From JAGVDM01 sp964642315 (GTDB lineage Bacteria > Patescibacteriota > Gracilibacteria > Peribacterales > Peribacteraceae): DNA of 64,000 bases. A program made the translations under genes and the position numbers. The notes beneath the pieces were generated by a model. That model saw only the letters and a program-made list of their open reading frames with translations. It searched no databases and was not told the origin of the DNA. Numbering within the stretch: position 1 is the stretch's first letter; each line of letters starts with the position of its first letter. The DNA lies in NCBI GenBank assembly GCA_964642315.1, contig CAZXOG010000001.1, positions 248,001 through 312,000 on the forward strand, given 5' to 3'. This document shows, piece by piece, positions 1-8,585 of this stretch.

Positions 1-69
1 CTCGACCGTCATCGGTGCAACGCTACCGCCGCTCTGCGCACGGCGCAACGGTGCGCGGATGCGATGGTG

Positions 70-1134
70 CTACACGCGCACTTCATCCCCATTCCATGCG
101 CTGATTGTGATAACCGGATCCTGGGTGATCACGCCGGCACGCTTCGCCTCTCGCCCGGCTTCGCCGAGGAGCGCAACGGTCCGGTCTGCGTCGGTTTCGC
201 TTACCACGATGAGCATGCCGTTGCCCATGTTCCATGTTCTGTATGCATCATCAATCGGCACGCTGCCGAGGCCGATTACATCGGCGATTGCATCGTGCGG
301 CGGCCACAGATCCGTGAGGGCAGCGCCGCAGCCGGATGCGCGGAGAATGCGCCGGAACTTGCTCGGAATGCCGCCGCCGGTGATGTGCGCGATGCCTTTC
401 ACATCGATGCGGCGCTCCTCGCCGAAGCGGCCGATGAGCGAGAGAATTGCCGCGTGGTACACGATGCTCGGCGTGAGGAGAATCTGCCCCCATGTGGTGC
501 CGTTTCGCCATTCCTTGCGGTACCACTCCGGGCCGAAGCGGTCCGTGAGTACCTTGCGCAGGAGCGAGAATCCATTCGATCGCGCAACAGCACTCCGCAG
601 GGCGATCACCACGTCGCCCTCGGCAATCCTCGATGGCTGTATCACGCGGTCCTTCGCGACGATGCCGACGGCTGTGGCGCTCCAGACCGCGCGGTTCACC
701 GCACCCGGAACTTCTGCAATTTCTCCCGCGGGGATCACGATGCGCTGTTCGGTGCAGGTTTTCGCGAGGCCAGCGAGCAGTGCATCGATGATTGCCGGAT
801 CCACGCGGGCGATATCAATGGTGTTCGAGACCGAGATGACCTCCGCGCCGATGCACACGGCGTCATCCGCGACCATTGCGAGCAGGTCATAGCCGACGGT
901 ATCGAACGTGCCAGTTTCGTACGCGAGGTCGATCTTGGATCCCGTGCCGTCATCCGTCTGCACGAGGTAATACTCGCCCATGTCGAGCAATCCCGCGAAA
1001 CCATCTTCTTCCTGCACGGGGGCGCCGATCATTCCGGCGCGCGAGGGGAATGTGGAGACAGCGCGGGCGTACGCCGCACGCGAGGCGCGATCACCTGCAT
1101 CGATGTCTACGCCAGCATCTCGGTAGGTCGTCAT
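70..1134 (-). CDS. purM: phosphoribosylformylglycinamidine cyclo-ligase (PurM)
   Basis: Predicted AIR synthetase: ATP-dependent ring closure of FGAM to AIR in cytosolic de novo purine synthesis. The 354-residue product opens with the family N-terminus MTTYRDAGVDIDAGDRASR and carries the nucleotide-binding stretch DDGTGSK near residue 60 and the C-terminal HITGGGI motif. Length matches single-domain PurM proteins. The ATG at 1134 was chosen because the family sequence begins there; 20 upstream in-frame residues look unrelated. It is transcribed away from the membrane-protein gene at 1182. Other purine genes (purE, purN) lie elsewhere in the window, so the pathway is dispersed. Assignment is firm. 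Confidence 0.93.
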   Translation of the reverse strand: MTTYRDAGVDIDAGDRASRAAYARAVSTFPSRAGMIGAPVQEEDGFAGLLDMGEYYLVQTDDGTGSKIDLAYETGTFDTVGYDLLAMVADDAVCIGAEVISVSNTIDIARVDPAIIDALLAGLAKTCTEQRIVIPAGEIAEVPGAVNRAVWSATAVGIVAKDRVIQPSRIAEGDVVIALRSAVARSNGFSLLRKVLTDRFGPEWYRKEWRNGTTWGQILLTPSIVYHAAILSLIGRFGEERRIDVKGIAHITGGGIPSKFRRILRASGCGAALTDLWPPHDAIADVIGLGSVPIDDAYRTWNMGNGMLIVVSETDADRTVALLGEAGREAKRAGVITQDPVITISAWNGDEVRV

Positions 1135-1181
1135 GCCCGAAGGATAGCAGGACCGGGGCAGCGTGGTATACCCTTGTGCCC

Positions 1182-1700
1182 ATGGCACAGTCATTCGTGG
1201 CGCTGAGGCTTGTTCTCCTCGGCATTGCGGCTGTCTTGCTCGCGTTCGGGTACCTCTTTATCTTCGTTCCGGGTTTCTTCGGATCGTTCTACTCGATCGA
1301 AGGATTCCCCGATTTTGCGCACACGCACCTCTCCATGTTCGCGGGGGTGCTGCTCCTCGTGTACGGCATCGGGGCACTCCTCGCGACGGTCCGGCCCCAC
1401 CGGTCGACGTGCATGGTGATGCTCCTCATCCTCCTGCACTTTGCGGTGTTCATCTTCGATGTCGTTTGTCTTGCGCAGGGCCAGATTGTTCAGCTGTGGT
1501 ACCTCCTCACGGAGATGGTCTACGCTTTGGCGGTCTGCGTGCTCCTTATCCGGTTCTTCCCGGTGCAGGCGAAGGCGGATCTCTCGGAGACCGCCGGGGT
1601 GCTCGTGGATGCGTTTCAGGAACAGTTGAAGAAGCGCGAGAAAGCAGAGCGCAAACGGAAACCACAGGGGGGCGCGGGCGGTACGGAAAACCTACCGTGA
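1182..1700 (+). CDS. four-TM membrane protein of unknown function
   Basis: A 172-residue protein with about four hydrophobic segments (roughly residues 5-30, 45-68, 75-100, 105-125) and a charged Lys/Glu-rich cytoplasmic tail. I recognise no catalytic motif. The ATG at 1182 is the first that leaves the first membrane segment intact. It is divergent from purM (47 bp between starts), and its 3' end overlaps the convergent ftsE-like gene by 9 bp. Hydrophobicity pattern and codon use support a real gene; function is unknown. Confidence 0.75.
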   Translation: MAQSFVALRLVLLGIAAVLLAFGYLFIFVPGFFGSFYSIEGFPDFAHTHLSMFAGVLLLVYGIGALLATVRPHRSTCMVMLLILLHFAVFIFDVVCLAQGQIVQLWYLLTEMVYALAVCVLLIRFFPVQAKADLSETAGVLVDAFQEQLKKREKAERKRKPQGGAGGTENLP

Positions 1701-2489
1701 TGTGGACACGATCTTCACCGAGCCCTTGTGCCCGGGCTTCTCGCGATGCTTTTTCTCTTCGGCCGTATTGCCGTCGGCCGTTTCCGCCTGTTCCTTCTGG
1801 CCCTTTTCGAGCGTGGCTTCCCGGTAGTTCCCGATACTATCGCGGGTGACCGCGCCGCCTTCCAGGCGGATCACGCGGGTCTTTAAGGCATCGACGATCT
1901 GCGAATCGTGCGTGGCGAGGATGATCGTTGCACCAGCTGCATGAATGTCTTTCAGGATGCGCATGGTGTGCAGGGATTCCTCCGGGTCCAGGTTGCCGGT
2001 CGGCTCGTCGGCGAGGAGCACCATGGGCTTGTGCACGATTGCCCTCGCGATGGCTGTGCGCGCCTTTTCTCCGCCGGAGAGCGCCGCGCAGAGCACGCTC
2101 GCCTGCGCCGTGAGTTCCATCTGTTCCAGCATCTCCTGCACACGCTTCGCGATCACGCGGTCGCTCGCGCCGCAGACCTCGAGCGGAAAGGCGATGTTCT
2201 CGGCGACTGTCCTGTTCCAGAGCAGCTTGTAATCCTGGAAGACGATCCCGAGCCGCCGCCGGTAGAGCTGGAGCGCGTGCACGGGGATCTCCCGGAGTTC
2301 CACGCCGTCGATGGCCACCGAACCGCTGTCGAAGCGTTCGGCGCCGATGAGGATGTGCATGAGCGTCGTCTTGCCGGCGCCGCTCGGGCCGGTGATGCAG
2401 GCGAACTCGTTCGGCCGCACCGAGAAGCTCACACCCTGCAGGACGGTTTTCCCTCCGTACCGTTTCGTGACATCCGTGAGTGCGATCAC
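1692..2489 (-). CDS. ftsE: FtsE-like cell-division ABC transporter ATPase
   Basis: ABC ATPase of the FtsE/LolD-like group, 265 residues. Visible motifs in order: Walker A GPSGAGKTT, a Q-loop region (GIVFQDYKLLWNRTVAENI) typical of FtsE, signature LSGGEKAR, Walker B and D-loop LLADEPTGNLD, and the H-loop THD. FtsE normally partners the permease FtsX to control septal peptidoglycan hydrolases. No ftsX follows: the next gene on this strand is absent or convergent, so the partner is unlinked or missing. A GTG at 2489 is the likely start (M-IALTDVTKRYGG); no ATG fits. The C-terminal roughly 45 residues are a Lys/Glu-rich extension beyond the ABC domain. Confidence 0.85.
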   Translation of the reverse strand: MIALTDVTKRYGGKTVLQGVSFSVRPNEFACITGPSGAGKTTLMHILIGAERFDSGSVAIDGVELREIPVHALQLYRRRLGIVFQDYKLLWNRTVAENIAFPLEVCGASDRVIAKRVQEMLEQMELTAQASVLCAALSGGEKARTAIARAIVHKPMVLLADEPTGNLDPEESLHTMRILKDIHAAGATIILATHDSQIVDALKTRVIRLEGGAVTRDSIGNYREATLEKGQKEQAETADGNTAEEKKHREKPGHKGSVKIVSTSR

Positions 2490-2576
2490 GGCGACGAGTA
2501 TACGGGGAGATGCTGGAGAGCTGCATTTGTCATGCGCGCACAATGTTCCCCCGTCGCATTCATGACTGCCGGGGAT

Positions 2577-3173
2577 TCAGGACTTGCCGTGCAGCACGAG
2601 ATAAACCTCCGTGCTGCGGTCGCGGCTTGCGCGCACGCGCGCGATGCGCGCTCTCTTCCACTGCCGCTTCACCGTGCGGAGAAATTCGTCGAAGTCGCCG
2701 CCCCGGAGAATCTTGAGGACGCATGTACCTGTCGGCTTGAGGAATGTGTCCGCGATGTGCAATACCGCTTCGCAGAGCTCGATGGAACGCCACTGGTCTA
2801 CATCCCGGATGCCACTCGTGTTCGGCGCGAGATCAGAGAGCACGAGGTCCACCGGCCCGATTCCCTGTGCATCGAGAGCGGAGCGAACTGTGGCAATATC
2901 GGAAATGTCGGCCTGTATCGTGGTGACGTGCTGAGCAACCGGCTCGATGGGTTCGCGGTCAATGCCGATGAGCTTGCCCCGTGGCCCGATTCGGCCAGCG
3001 GTGTACTGGAGCCAGCTCCCCGGGGCGGCGCCGCAGTCGATCACCGTCATGCCGGGTTGAAGCAGATGAAAGCGCTCGTCGAGTTCCATGAGCTTGTATA
3101 CCGAGCGGGCGCGGAACCCCTCCTTCGCCGCGCGGCGGCTCCAGGCATCGTTCGGGGTGTAGGGCTTGGGCAC
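2577..3173 (-). CDS. rlmE: 23S rRNA 2'-O-ribose methyltransferase (RlmE/FtsJ)
   Basis: SAM-dependent methyltransferase, 198 residues, the expected RlmE length; in E. coli the target is U2552 of 23S rRNA. The SAM-binding motif DCGAAPGSWLQY is near residue 46. The K-D-K-E catalytic set is visible: Lys in SVYKL, Asp in VLSDLAPN, Lys in CVLKIL and Glu in STEVY. It lies in the same direction as rsmG (24 bp upstream) and the ftsE-like gene, so an rRNA-modification operon is plausible. Confidence 0.92.
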   Translation of the reverse strand: MPKPYTPNDAWSRRAAKEGFRARSVYKLMELDERFHLLQPGMTVIDCGAAPGSWLQYTAGRIGPRGKLIGIDREPIEPVAQHVTTIQADISDIATVRSALDAQGIGPVDLVLSDLAPNTSGIRDVDQWRSIELCEAVLHIADTFLKPTGTCVLKILRGGDFDEFLRTVKRQWKRARIARVRASRDRSTEVYLVLHGKS

Positions 3174-3196
3174 GGGGAGAGTGTATCACTGCGGGT

Positions 3197-3928
3197 TCAC
3201 GCGATCGGGTGCTTCTTCGGCACACCGGTCTCCCGCGGGTATTTGGCGGGGGTCCTCGATGTCTTGCGGAAGATGAGGAGTTGCCGGTTGCCGAACGCGG
3301 GGGAGAGCGTGTACTGGTATGTGCGTTCGAGGTGGCAGCTCAGTTCGGCTCTGGCGAGGAGGGAATCCCGGAGTTCCCCCTCGATCGCCATGCTCTTCCA
3401 TGCAATCACGAGGCCGCCGGTGCGCGCGAATGGCGCTGCGTACTCGATGAGGGTGTTCAGGGGCGCGAGCGCCCGCGCCGTGACGAGATCGAATCCCTCG
3501 CGGTACCGCGGGTCGCGCGCGAGTTCCTCCGTCCTGCCGCGAATCAGGGTGATGTTATGGATGTCGACGGATGCAGCGATACGTCCAACAGCGTCAATTT
3601 TCTTCTGTGTCGCATCGATGCCGAACCACGCACACTCTGGCATGCAGATCGCGAGCGGAAGGAGCGGGAACCCTCCTCCGGTGCCGAGATCAATGGCGTG
3701 GCTCCCGGCGTGCAGAGAACGCACTTCCGGCAGGTCGAGCGCGGCGAGGGAATCGAGCATGTTGCCCTGCCAGCAGTCCTCCTCTGTGCGGAACGCCGAA
3801 AGGTTGAGCTTCGCATTCTCCGTGAGGAAGGCTTCGGTGAGCCGATGGAGGGAGTCACTGTGCTCTGCGGGAACCATCGAGATTGCAGCTTCCGCGTCCG
3901 GCGTGGTACCGTCAAGCGTGCACTTCAC
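3197..3928 (-). CDS. rsmG: 16S rRNA m7G methyltransferase (RsmG/GidB)
   Basis: 243-residue GidB-family methyltransferase, expected to methylate N7 of the G527-equivalent in 16S rRNA. The SAM-binding core is AIDLGTGGGFPLLPLAI, followed by the family motif VTARALAPL. The start at 3928 gives a normal N-terminal length. Met18 (3877) is an alternative that would leave a longer shared promoter region with divergent pyrE, whose start is only 17 bp away. Unlike in many bacteria it is not next to gidA or parAB. Confidence 0.9.
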   Translation of the reverse strand: MKCTLDGTTPDAEAAISMVPAEHSDSLHRLTEAFLTENAKLNLSAFRTEEDCWQGNMLDSLAALDLPEVRSLHAGSHAIDLGTGGGFPLLPLAICMPECAWFGIDATQKKIDAVGRIAASVDIHNITLIRGRTEELARDPRYREGFDLVTARALAPLNTLIEYAAPFARTGGLVIAWKSMAIEGELRDSLLARAELSCHLERTYQYTLSPAFGNRQLLIFRKTSRTPAKYPRETGVPKKHPIA

Positions 3929-3945
3929 TTCCTTCGAGCACGCCT

Positions 3946-4596
3946 ATGCCGCACGGAAAACGGATCGCAGAGCTCCTCATCAACATCGGAGCCGTGAAAC
4001 TCTCCGTCGACCCCCCATTCACGTGGACGAGCGGCATCAAGTCTCCCATCTACTGTGATAACCGGATGCTCTACTCCCATCCCGCCGCGCGGACGTTCGT
4101 CGTGGACGCGCTCACGCAGAGGATCCGCTCCCTGCATGTGGAGCCGGATGTCATCGCCGGCACGGCAACCGCCGCGATCGGGTGGGCGGCGCTCGTGGCG
4201 GAACGCATGCAGCTCCCGTTCGTCTACGTCCGTGCGAAAGCCAAGGAGCATGGCGCGAAGAAGCGCATCGAGGGGGACGATGCCGTTCTCGACGGGCGGC
4301 ACGTCGTGCTCGTGGAAGACTTGATCTCAACCGCCGGGAGCTCCTTAAGCTCAGTGGATGCCCTGCGGGAGGAAGGCAAGGCGACAGTGAGCGACATCGT
4401 CGCCATTTTCAGCTACGAGCTTCTGGTGGCGACGGAGGCGGCGCAGGAGCACAGCGCGCAGCTGCATCCGCTCTCCACGCTCGGCACGCTTCTCGATGTG
4501 GCGGCGGACCAGGGGAGGCTCACCGAGGAGGATGTGCAAAAGGTTGGTCTCTTTTCAAAGGATCCGGCTCGCTGGGGCAGTTCTCTCGGTATTTGA
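3946..4596 (+). CDS. pyrE: orotate phosphoribosyltransferase (PyrE)
   Basis: Transfers the phosphoribosyl group of PRPP to orotate, giving OMP in pyrimidine synthesis. The 216-residue product has the OPRTase start region (FTWTSGIKSPIYCDNR), the flexible Lys-rich loop (RAKAKEHGAKKRIEG) and the PRPP-binding motif VVLVEDLISTAGSS. The ATG at 3946 fits family length. It is monocistronic between divergent rsmG and the strong promoter of the surface-protein gene. It ends in TGA, one of the genes showing that TGA is a stop here. Confidence 0.93.
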   Translation: MPHGKRIAELLINIGAVKLSVDPPFTWTSGIKSPIYCDNRMLYSHPAARTFVVDALTQRIRSLHVEPDVIAGTATAAIGWAALVAERMQLPFVYVRAKAKEHGAKKRIEGDDAVLDGRHVVLVEDLISTAGSSLSSVDALREEGKATVSDIVAIFSYELLVATEAAQEHSAQLHPLSTLGTLLDVAADQGRLTEEDVQKVGLFSKDPARWGSSLGI

Positions 4597-4640
4597 CAAA
4601 ATCTAAAAGTATTGACAAAAGATAGTTTTTCGCTAGGATA
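4593..4640 (+). promoter_or_regulatory. strong promoter for the surface-protein gene
   Basis: A consensus -35 TTGACA at 4612-4617 and -10 TAGGAT at 4634-4639 (16-bp spacer) lie in an AT-rich island. A second TTGACA at 4593-4598 overlaps the pyrE stop codon, 19 bp upstream. Predicted transcription start is near 4647, which gives a leader of about 105 nt before the ATG at 4753, longer than most leaders in this window. Confidence 0.75.
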
Positions 4641-4752
4641 TGCGGGTCTGCGCGCCGCTGCTGCTGTCGTAAGGATTTTGGTAAAGCAGTGCGCGTAGCG
4701 CTGCTCCTTCACACCAGTGGCTCGTTGCAGACAAGAGGAAAGGAATGTCGGA

Positions 4753-6822
4753 ATGAGGAAGTCACACCACAACCACACTCACACCTGTCGGATCGATCTG
4801 TTCGAACGACGCCGGATGCTCGCGAGTGGAGCGATCGGTGTCCTCGTCACCCATGATCTGGAATCGGAAACCTTCGATGCTGGCGCGCAGGATGTGCGCA
4901 TGGCGGAACTCGACGTGTACGCGATCCCGAGCTCGGGGCGCCTGCAGAGCCTGAACTTCCGCGCCAAGCCGGGCACCAGCTTCTCGGGGATCCAGGACTT
5001 CGATCTCCGCGCCGACCTGCTCGACGCGAACGGTCGTCCGGGGCACGACGGCGTGTTCGAGACGGTGCTTCGCAGGGATGTCCGCCCCGTGCGCAACGCG
5101 GTGACCTTCACGGTGAATCGTTCCGTCGATTTGCGCGGCTTGCCGCTGCAGGTGACGGCCGATCTCAAGGATGTCATCGGCACGCAGTTCATCGGTCTCG
5201 ACCAGCCGAAGGCCGCCATGACCGGAGGCTGGTGGTTCAACCGTCCCATGCCCGTTTACGCGCTGGGGCCGCAGAACCCCACCCACGAAGTGCAGGAGTC
5301 CGCGAATCTCATCGTCGCCGAACGCGCGCTCCCCTCCACGGATACGGCGGTTTCCAACCAGAGCGATTGCACGTTCGTGCGCTTCGAGGCCCTCGCCGGT
5401 CAGAGGGATCTACTCCTCACGGAGGTCGTTCTCTGGAACAGCGGAAACACCTCCCCCGGAGAACTCGGGGAGAATTTCACGCTGTGGGCGGATACCAATG
5501 GCGACGGGGAGGTGGATACGATCCTGGAGGATGGGGTGTCTCACTCCAACGAAGGGGTCGTCTTCCGCGACATGGCCGGTGGGGGGTTCGTGGTGGAGGC
5601 CGGCCAGGCGGTTGTTCTCGAGGCCCACGGCGACGTCGTTTCCAGCCTGCCGCAGGAGCCCGAGAGCAAGACGCTCCAGCTCACCGTGCATTCGGTGGCG
5701 GCGGAAATCCTGGCGAACGGAACCGCGCTCGGCCCCAGCCAGATCGAGGTGCTGAATACCCCGCAGACCCTCTGGCACTTCCGCGAGAGCGGCGTGATCG
5801 AGGTCAGTGCGGGCAGCATGTCCATCCGCAGCCGTCAGGTGCTCGGCGGCACACTCTCGGCGCCGTTGCTCACCATGGATTTCCGCGCCTCGTACGAACG
5901 CATGGATGTGACGTACGTGGGGATCAACGTGCAGGGCGAAGGGCGTTCGATCGACCGCATCGAACTCTTCCGGGCCGGCGAGACTACGCCGTTCGCCATC
6001 GCGACCGTTTTCGGGGCCCAGCCGGGCGACGATTTCGGGGCGGTGATGAACAGCGGGAATCTCCTCGTTCCGGAGGACCAGATGGTCAATGTGATCGCCC
6101 GTGCCCGGGTGAAGGCGGATACCGAGGGAGGCATGGGCGGGGATGCGTTCTCGCTCAGCGTGGATGCGGTGATGGCCCGCGGTGATACGTCGGCCAATGC
6201 CATCGAGCCCGAGTTCCTCGGCGACATCCGCAGCCCGGAACACACCGTGGTTATGTCCAGAATCGCGGTGATCGCCAACGCGAACCCGGCGCCGAACGGC
6301 ACGCCCGTGTCGCTTGGGACCGCAGACATCGGGCAATTCCGCGTGGCGGCCGCAAATCACGGCAACTTCCGGAACGGCCTCAACGATGTGGTGCTGGACA
6401 CGCTGACCTTTGAGGTCGACGCGCAGAATGTGGAGTTGGATTCCTCGGGGTTCCGCTTCTTCAACAAGGCGGATGCCACCTCCCAGTCCGCGGTGTTCCG
6501 CCTGGAGCGCATGGACGGCACGCCGATCGCGGATCCGGTGGTCACGGGGCAATTCAGGGTCATCTTCACGAGCCTCCCCAACACGGTGGTGCAAACGGCC
6601 ATCGATCAGGGGGCGAGTGAGACCTTCGTGCTGCAAGTCCGGACCATGAACGCGCAGGTGAATCCGTCCGTGAGGTCCTATCTGCGGGCGGGTCTCTCCC
6701 TCCGGCCCGGCGACTTCTGGTGGATTGACCAGGAAAGCGCCGGCATGGGGCTGGGGGGCTACGTCTACGACTGGATCGACTACCCGGAGAGCGTCATCTA
6801 CTCCACGATGTACATGAACTAG
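4753..6822 (+). CDS. candidate secreted surface (S-layer-like) protein
   Basis: A 689-residue protein with no enzyme motif I recognise. The first 35 residues are His/Arg-rich (including ERRRMLASG) and lead into a weak hydrophobic stretch, so export is likely but not by an obvious classical signal. The rest reads as beta-rich modules with few Cys or Lys and one EF-hand/dockerin-like loop DTNGDGEVDT near residue 255. It has its own consensus promoter, an AGGAAAGGA ribosome-binding site 8 nt before the ATG at 4753, a long leader and a strong terminator. That is the layout expected for a very abundant protein. The S-layer role is inference. Confidence 0.6.
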   Translation: MRKSHHNHTHTCRIDLFERRRMLASGAIGVLVTHDLESETFDAGAQDVRMAELDVYAIPSSGRLQSLNFRAKPGTSFSGIQDFDLRADLLDANGRPGHDGVFETVLRRDVRPVRNAVTFTVNRSVDLRGLPLQVTADLKDVIGTQFIGLDQPKAAMTGGWWFNRPMPVYALGPQNPTHEVQESANLIVAERALPSTDTAVSNQSDCTFVRFEALAGQRDLLLTEVVLWNSGNTSPGELGENFTLWADTNGDGEVDTILEDGVSHSNEGVVFRDMAGGGFVVEAGQAVVLEAHGDVVSSLPQEPESKTLQLTVHSVAAEILANGTALGPSQIEVLNTPQTLWHFRESGVIEVSAGSMSIRSRQVLGGTLSAPLLTMDFRASYERMDVTYVGINVQGEGRSIDRIELFRAGETTPFAIATVFGAQPGDDFGAVMNSGNLLVPEDQMVNVIARARVKADTEGGMGGDAFSLSVDAVMARGDTSANAIEPEFLGDIRSPEHTVVMSRIAVIANANPAPNGTPVSLGTADIGQFRVAAANHGNFRNGLNDVVLDTLTFEVDAQNVELDSSGFRFFNKADATSQSAVFRLERMDGTPIADPVVTGQFRVIFTSLPNTVVQTAIDQGASETFVLQVRTMNAQVNPSVRSYLRAGLSLRPGDFWWIDQESAGMGLGGYVYDWIDYPESVIYSTMYMN

Positions 6823-6852
6823 AGCCACTGAAACAGAAAGGAGCAATTTTCT

Positions 6853-6888
6853 GCCGCCTGTCCCGCGTGTGCGGGATGGGCGGCTTTC
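6853..6888 (+). terminator. Rho-independent terminator of the surface-protein gene
   Basis: A GC-rich hairpin with arms GCCGCC..TCCCGC and GCGGGA..GGCGGC around a GTGT loop is followed by TTTCAT. It lies 30 bp after the stop codon at 6822 and isolates this unit from the next promoter. Confidence 0.75.
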
Positions 6889-6899
6889 ATGATGATGAA

Positions 6900-6928
6900 T
6901 TTCTAAAAAAGAAAAAATGTTGTATAAT
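6900..6928 (+). promoter_or_regulatory. TATAAT promoter with conserved upstream block
   Basis: The -10 TATAAT at 6923-6928 is preceded by TGTTG and, 17 bp further up, by TTTCTA. The same arrangement, including the A-rich spacer, recurs upstream of the gene at 30264. The start codon at 6937 is only 8 nt downstream of the -10, so the mRNA is essentially leaderless. Confidence 0.7.
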
Positions 6929-6936
6929 ATACATAA

Positions 6937-7140
6937 ATGTCAGACAAACCAGAACTGTATTACAAAGTGAGGCTCGAAGCGCCGGGCAAGCCGTTGCGTT
7001 TTGAGTTCATCACGCGGCAGGAGGCATCTACCCGCGGCCTCATTGCGCAGGTGCTCGCGGTGGGGGAGCAGAATGCCTATGTGAAAATCGGCCCGGCGAA
7101 TTTCCAGCCGTACCGTGACTGGCTGCGGTCACGGCGTTAG
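6937..7140 (+). CDS. 67-residue protein of unknown function
   Basis: A small basic protein starting MSDKPELYYKVRLEAPGKP and ending YRDWLRSRR, with no membrane segment and no recognised domain. Its reality is supported by a strong promoter immediately upstream and by coding-like composition. It converges on pheS with a 7-bp gap. The mixed beta/alpha pattern could suit a small nucleic-acid-binding protein, but that is speculation. Confidence 0.65.
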   Translation: MSDKPELYYKVRLEAPGKPLRFEFITRQEASTRGLIAQVLAVGEQNAYVKIGPANFQPYRDWLRSRR

Positions 7141-7147
7141 AGCAGTC

Positions 7148-8167
7148 TTAGAATGCTCGCAAGAACCGCAGGTCGCCCTGGTAGAACGACCGGATTGAGG
7201 GGATCTGGTGCCGGATCATGAGCATGCGCTCCACGCCAAACCCGAAGGCGAATCCCTGCCACTTTTTGGGATCGATGCCGACGTTCCGGAGGACATTCGG
7301 ATGCACCATGCCGCAACCCACGATCTCCAGCCACGCGCCTTCGCGCGTCTGCGATTCCTCGCTCTGCCAGCGCATGTCCATTTCCAGCCCCGGTTCCACG
7401 AACGGGAAGTATCCCGTCCGCCAGCGGAAACTCGCCGTTGACGAAATGAGCTGCCGGACGGCGGATTCCATGACTGCCTTCATGTTTGCCAGGCTCACAT
7501 CTTCCCCAATCATGAGGCCTTCCCATTGGTGGAACATGGGCGAGTGCGTGGCATCGGCGTCTTTGCGGTACACCTTCCCGGGGCAGATCATGCGGAACGG
7601 GGGCTTGTGCTCGCGCATGTAGCGGATCTGCACGGGGGACGTGTGCGCGCGCAGGAGCGGTCTGTTCTCCGGCGGGGAAGGTTTGTGGATATAGAACACG
7701 TCCTGCGCGTCACGCGCGGAGTGGTCTTTGGGGAAATTCAGGAGATCGAAGTTCATCTCCTCATCCTCAATTTCCGGGCCGTAGGCCGTATCGAATCCCA
7801 TGCGGCCGAAGACCTCCTCCACCTGGCGGATGAATTCCGGAATCAGGTGCAGGTGCCCGCGTTCCTTCGCAGGCGCGGCGAGCGTCACGTCGATGGCGTC
7901 GGCACTTGCGAGGCTGCTTGCATCCGGCGCGCACAGCGCTTTCCTCCGGACGGCGATCGCGTCTTCCAGCGACCGTTTCGCGTCGTTCAGAGTTTTTGCC
8001 AGTTCCCGCCGCGATTCGGGCGCTGCATCGCGCAGGGCTTTCATTGCCAGGGTCATGGCACCCTGCTTGCGGCCGAAAATCGCCAGTTCCACCCGGTCGA
8101 GTTCTGTGGGATTCTTCGCATCCCGGATGCGTTCTGTATAGGCCGACCAGTCGGGCGTTGGAGTCAT
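7148..8167 (-). CDS. pheS: phenylalanine--tRNA ligase alpha subunit (PheS)
   Basis: Catalytic alpha subunit of the cytosolic alpha2-beta2 PheRS, 339 residues. An N-terminal coiled-coil arm (about 1-90) precedes the class II core with motif 2 (RMICPGKVYRKDADATHSPMFHQ) broken at HSPMFHQWEG, the Phe-specificity region and motif 3 GFGVERMLMIRH. pheT, normally immediately downstream, is absent: pheS is followed by a convergent gene, so the beta subunit must be elsewhere. An upstream small membrane gene is 55 bp away on the same strand. Confidence 0.94.
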   Translation of the reverse strand: MTPTPDWSAYTERIRDAKNPTELDRVELAIFGRKQGAMTLAMKALRDAAPESRRELAKTLNDAKRSLEDAIAVRRKALCAPDASSLASADAIDVTLAAPAKERGHLHLIPEFIRQVEEVFGRMGFDTAYGPEIEDEEMNFDLLNFPKDHSARDAQDVFYIHKPSPPENRPLLRAHTSPVQIRYMREHKPPFRMICPGKVYRKDADATHSPMFHQWEGLMIGEDVSLANMKAVMESAVRQLISSTASFRWRTGYFPFVEPGLEMDMRWQSEESQTREGAWLEIVGCGMVHPNVLRNVGIDPKKWQGFAFGFGVERMLMIRHQIPSIRSFYQGDLRFLRAF

Positions 8168-8222
8168 CGCGGAATATGGTAGAACGTCCAGCGGCGGAAG
8201 TCACACAGGGTACGAGGCAGAA

Positions 8223-8585
8223 TTACTGGAGAATCGCGAGCTCAAAGAGGAGCAGCGCGCCGACGATCATGAGGGCGATCCACCAGGTGAGAAGCCCGAG
8301 CAGGTGGAAGAGCAGCATGATGATCACGCCGAGCCCCACGAAGAGCGCCTGGCGAAGCGAGACGCTCACCACCGTGGCCGTGTCCCACGTGTGGTGCGGC
8401 ACGCGGCGCCACGCCGCGAGGAACGCGAGCATGCTGATGCTCGTGACGCTCAGGAACACGCTGGCGAAGAACGCGCTGAGCGCCTGGATGGGCGCGGTGA
8501 TAGGGCTCACCCGCAGCAGGACGATGCAGAGCGAAACTGTCGAGAACAGTGCCGAGAGCGCAATGCCGAAGACAAGGGAGGTCAT
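8223..8585 (-). CDS. small four-TM membrane protein
   Basis: 120 residues, nearly all hydrophobic, with about four membrane segments and a short charged loop (AAWRRVPHHTWDTA) in the middle. The start codon overlaps the stop of the udg gene by 4 bp (ATGA), so it is translationally coupled as the third gene of a purE-udg operon. No family is recognised and the operon context does not reveal its role. Confidence 0.75.
   Translation of the reverse strand: MTSLVFGIALSALFSTVSLCIVLLRVSPITAPIQALSAFFASVFLSVTSISMLAFLAAWRRVPHHTWDTATVVSVSLRQALFVGLGVIIMLLFHLLGLLTWWIALMIVGALLLFELAILQ

Noticed and set aside
1..69. A gene fragment at the left edge
   Set aside because: The 69 bp before the purM stop codon are too short and show no recognisable family sequence in any frame.
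1908..4058. A 716-codon plus-strand open frame
   Set aside because: It lies opposite ftsE, rlmE and rsmG, all recognised by motifs. Its translation has the Arg/Ala/His bias of a shadow frame.
5410..6846. A 478-codon minus-strand open frame opposite the surface protein
   Set aside because: The plus-strand gene has a promoter, ribosome-binding site and terminator. The antisense translation is His/Arg/Glu-rich without domains.
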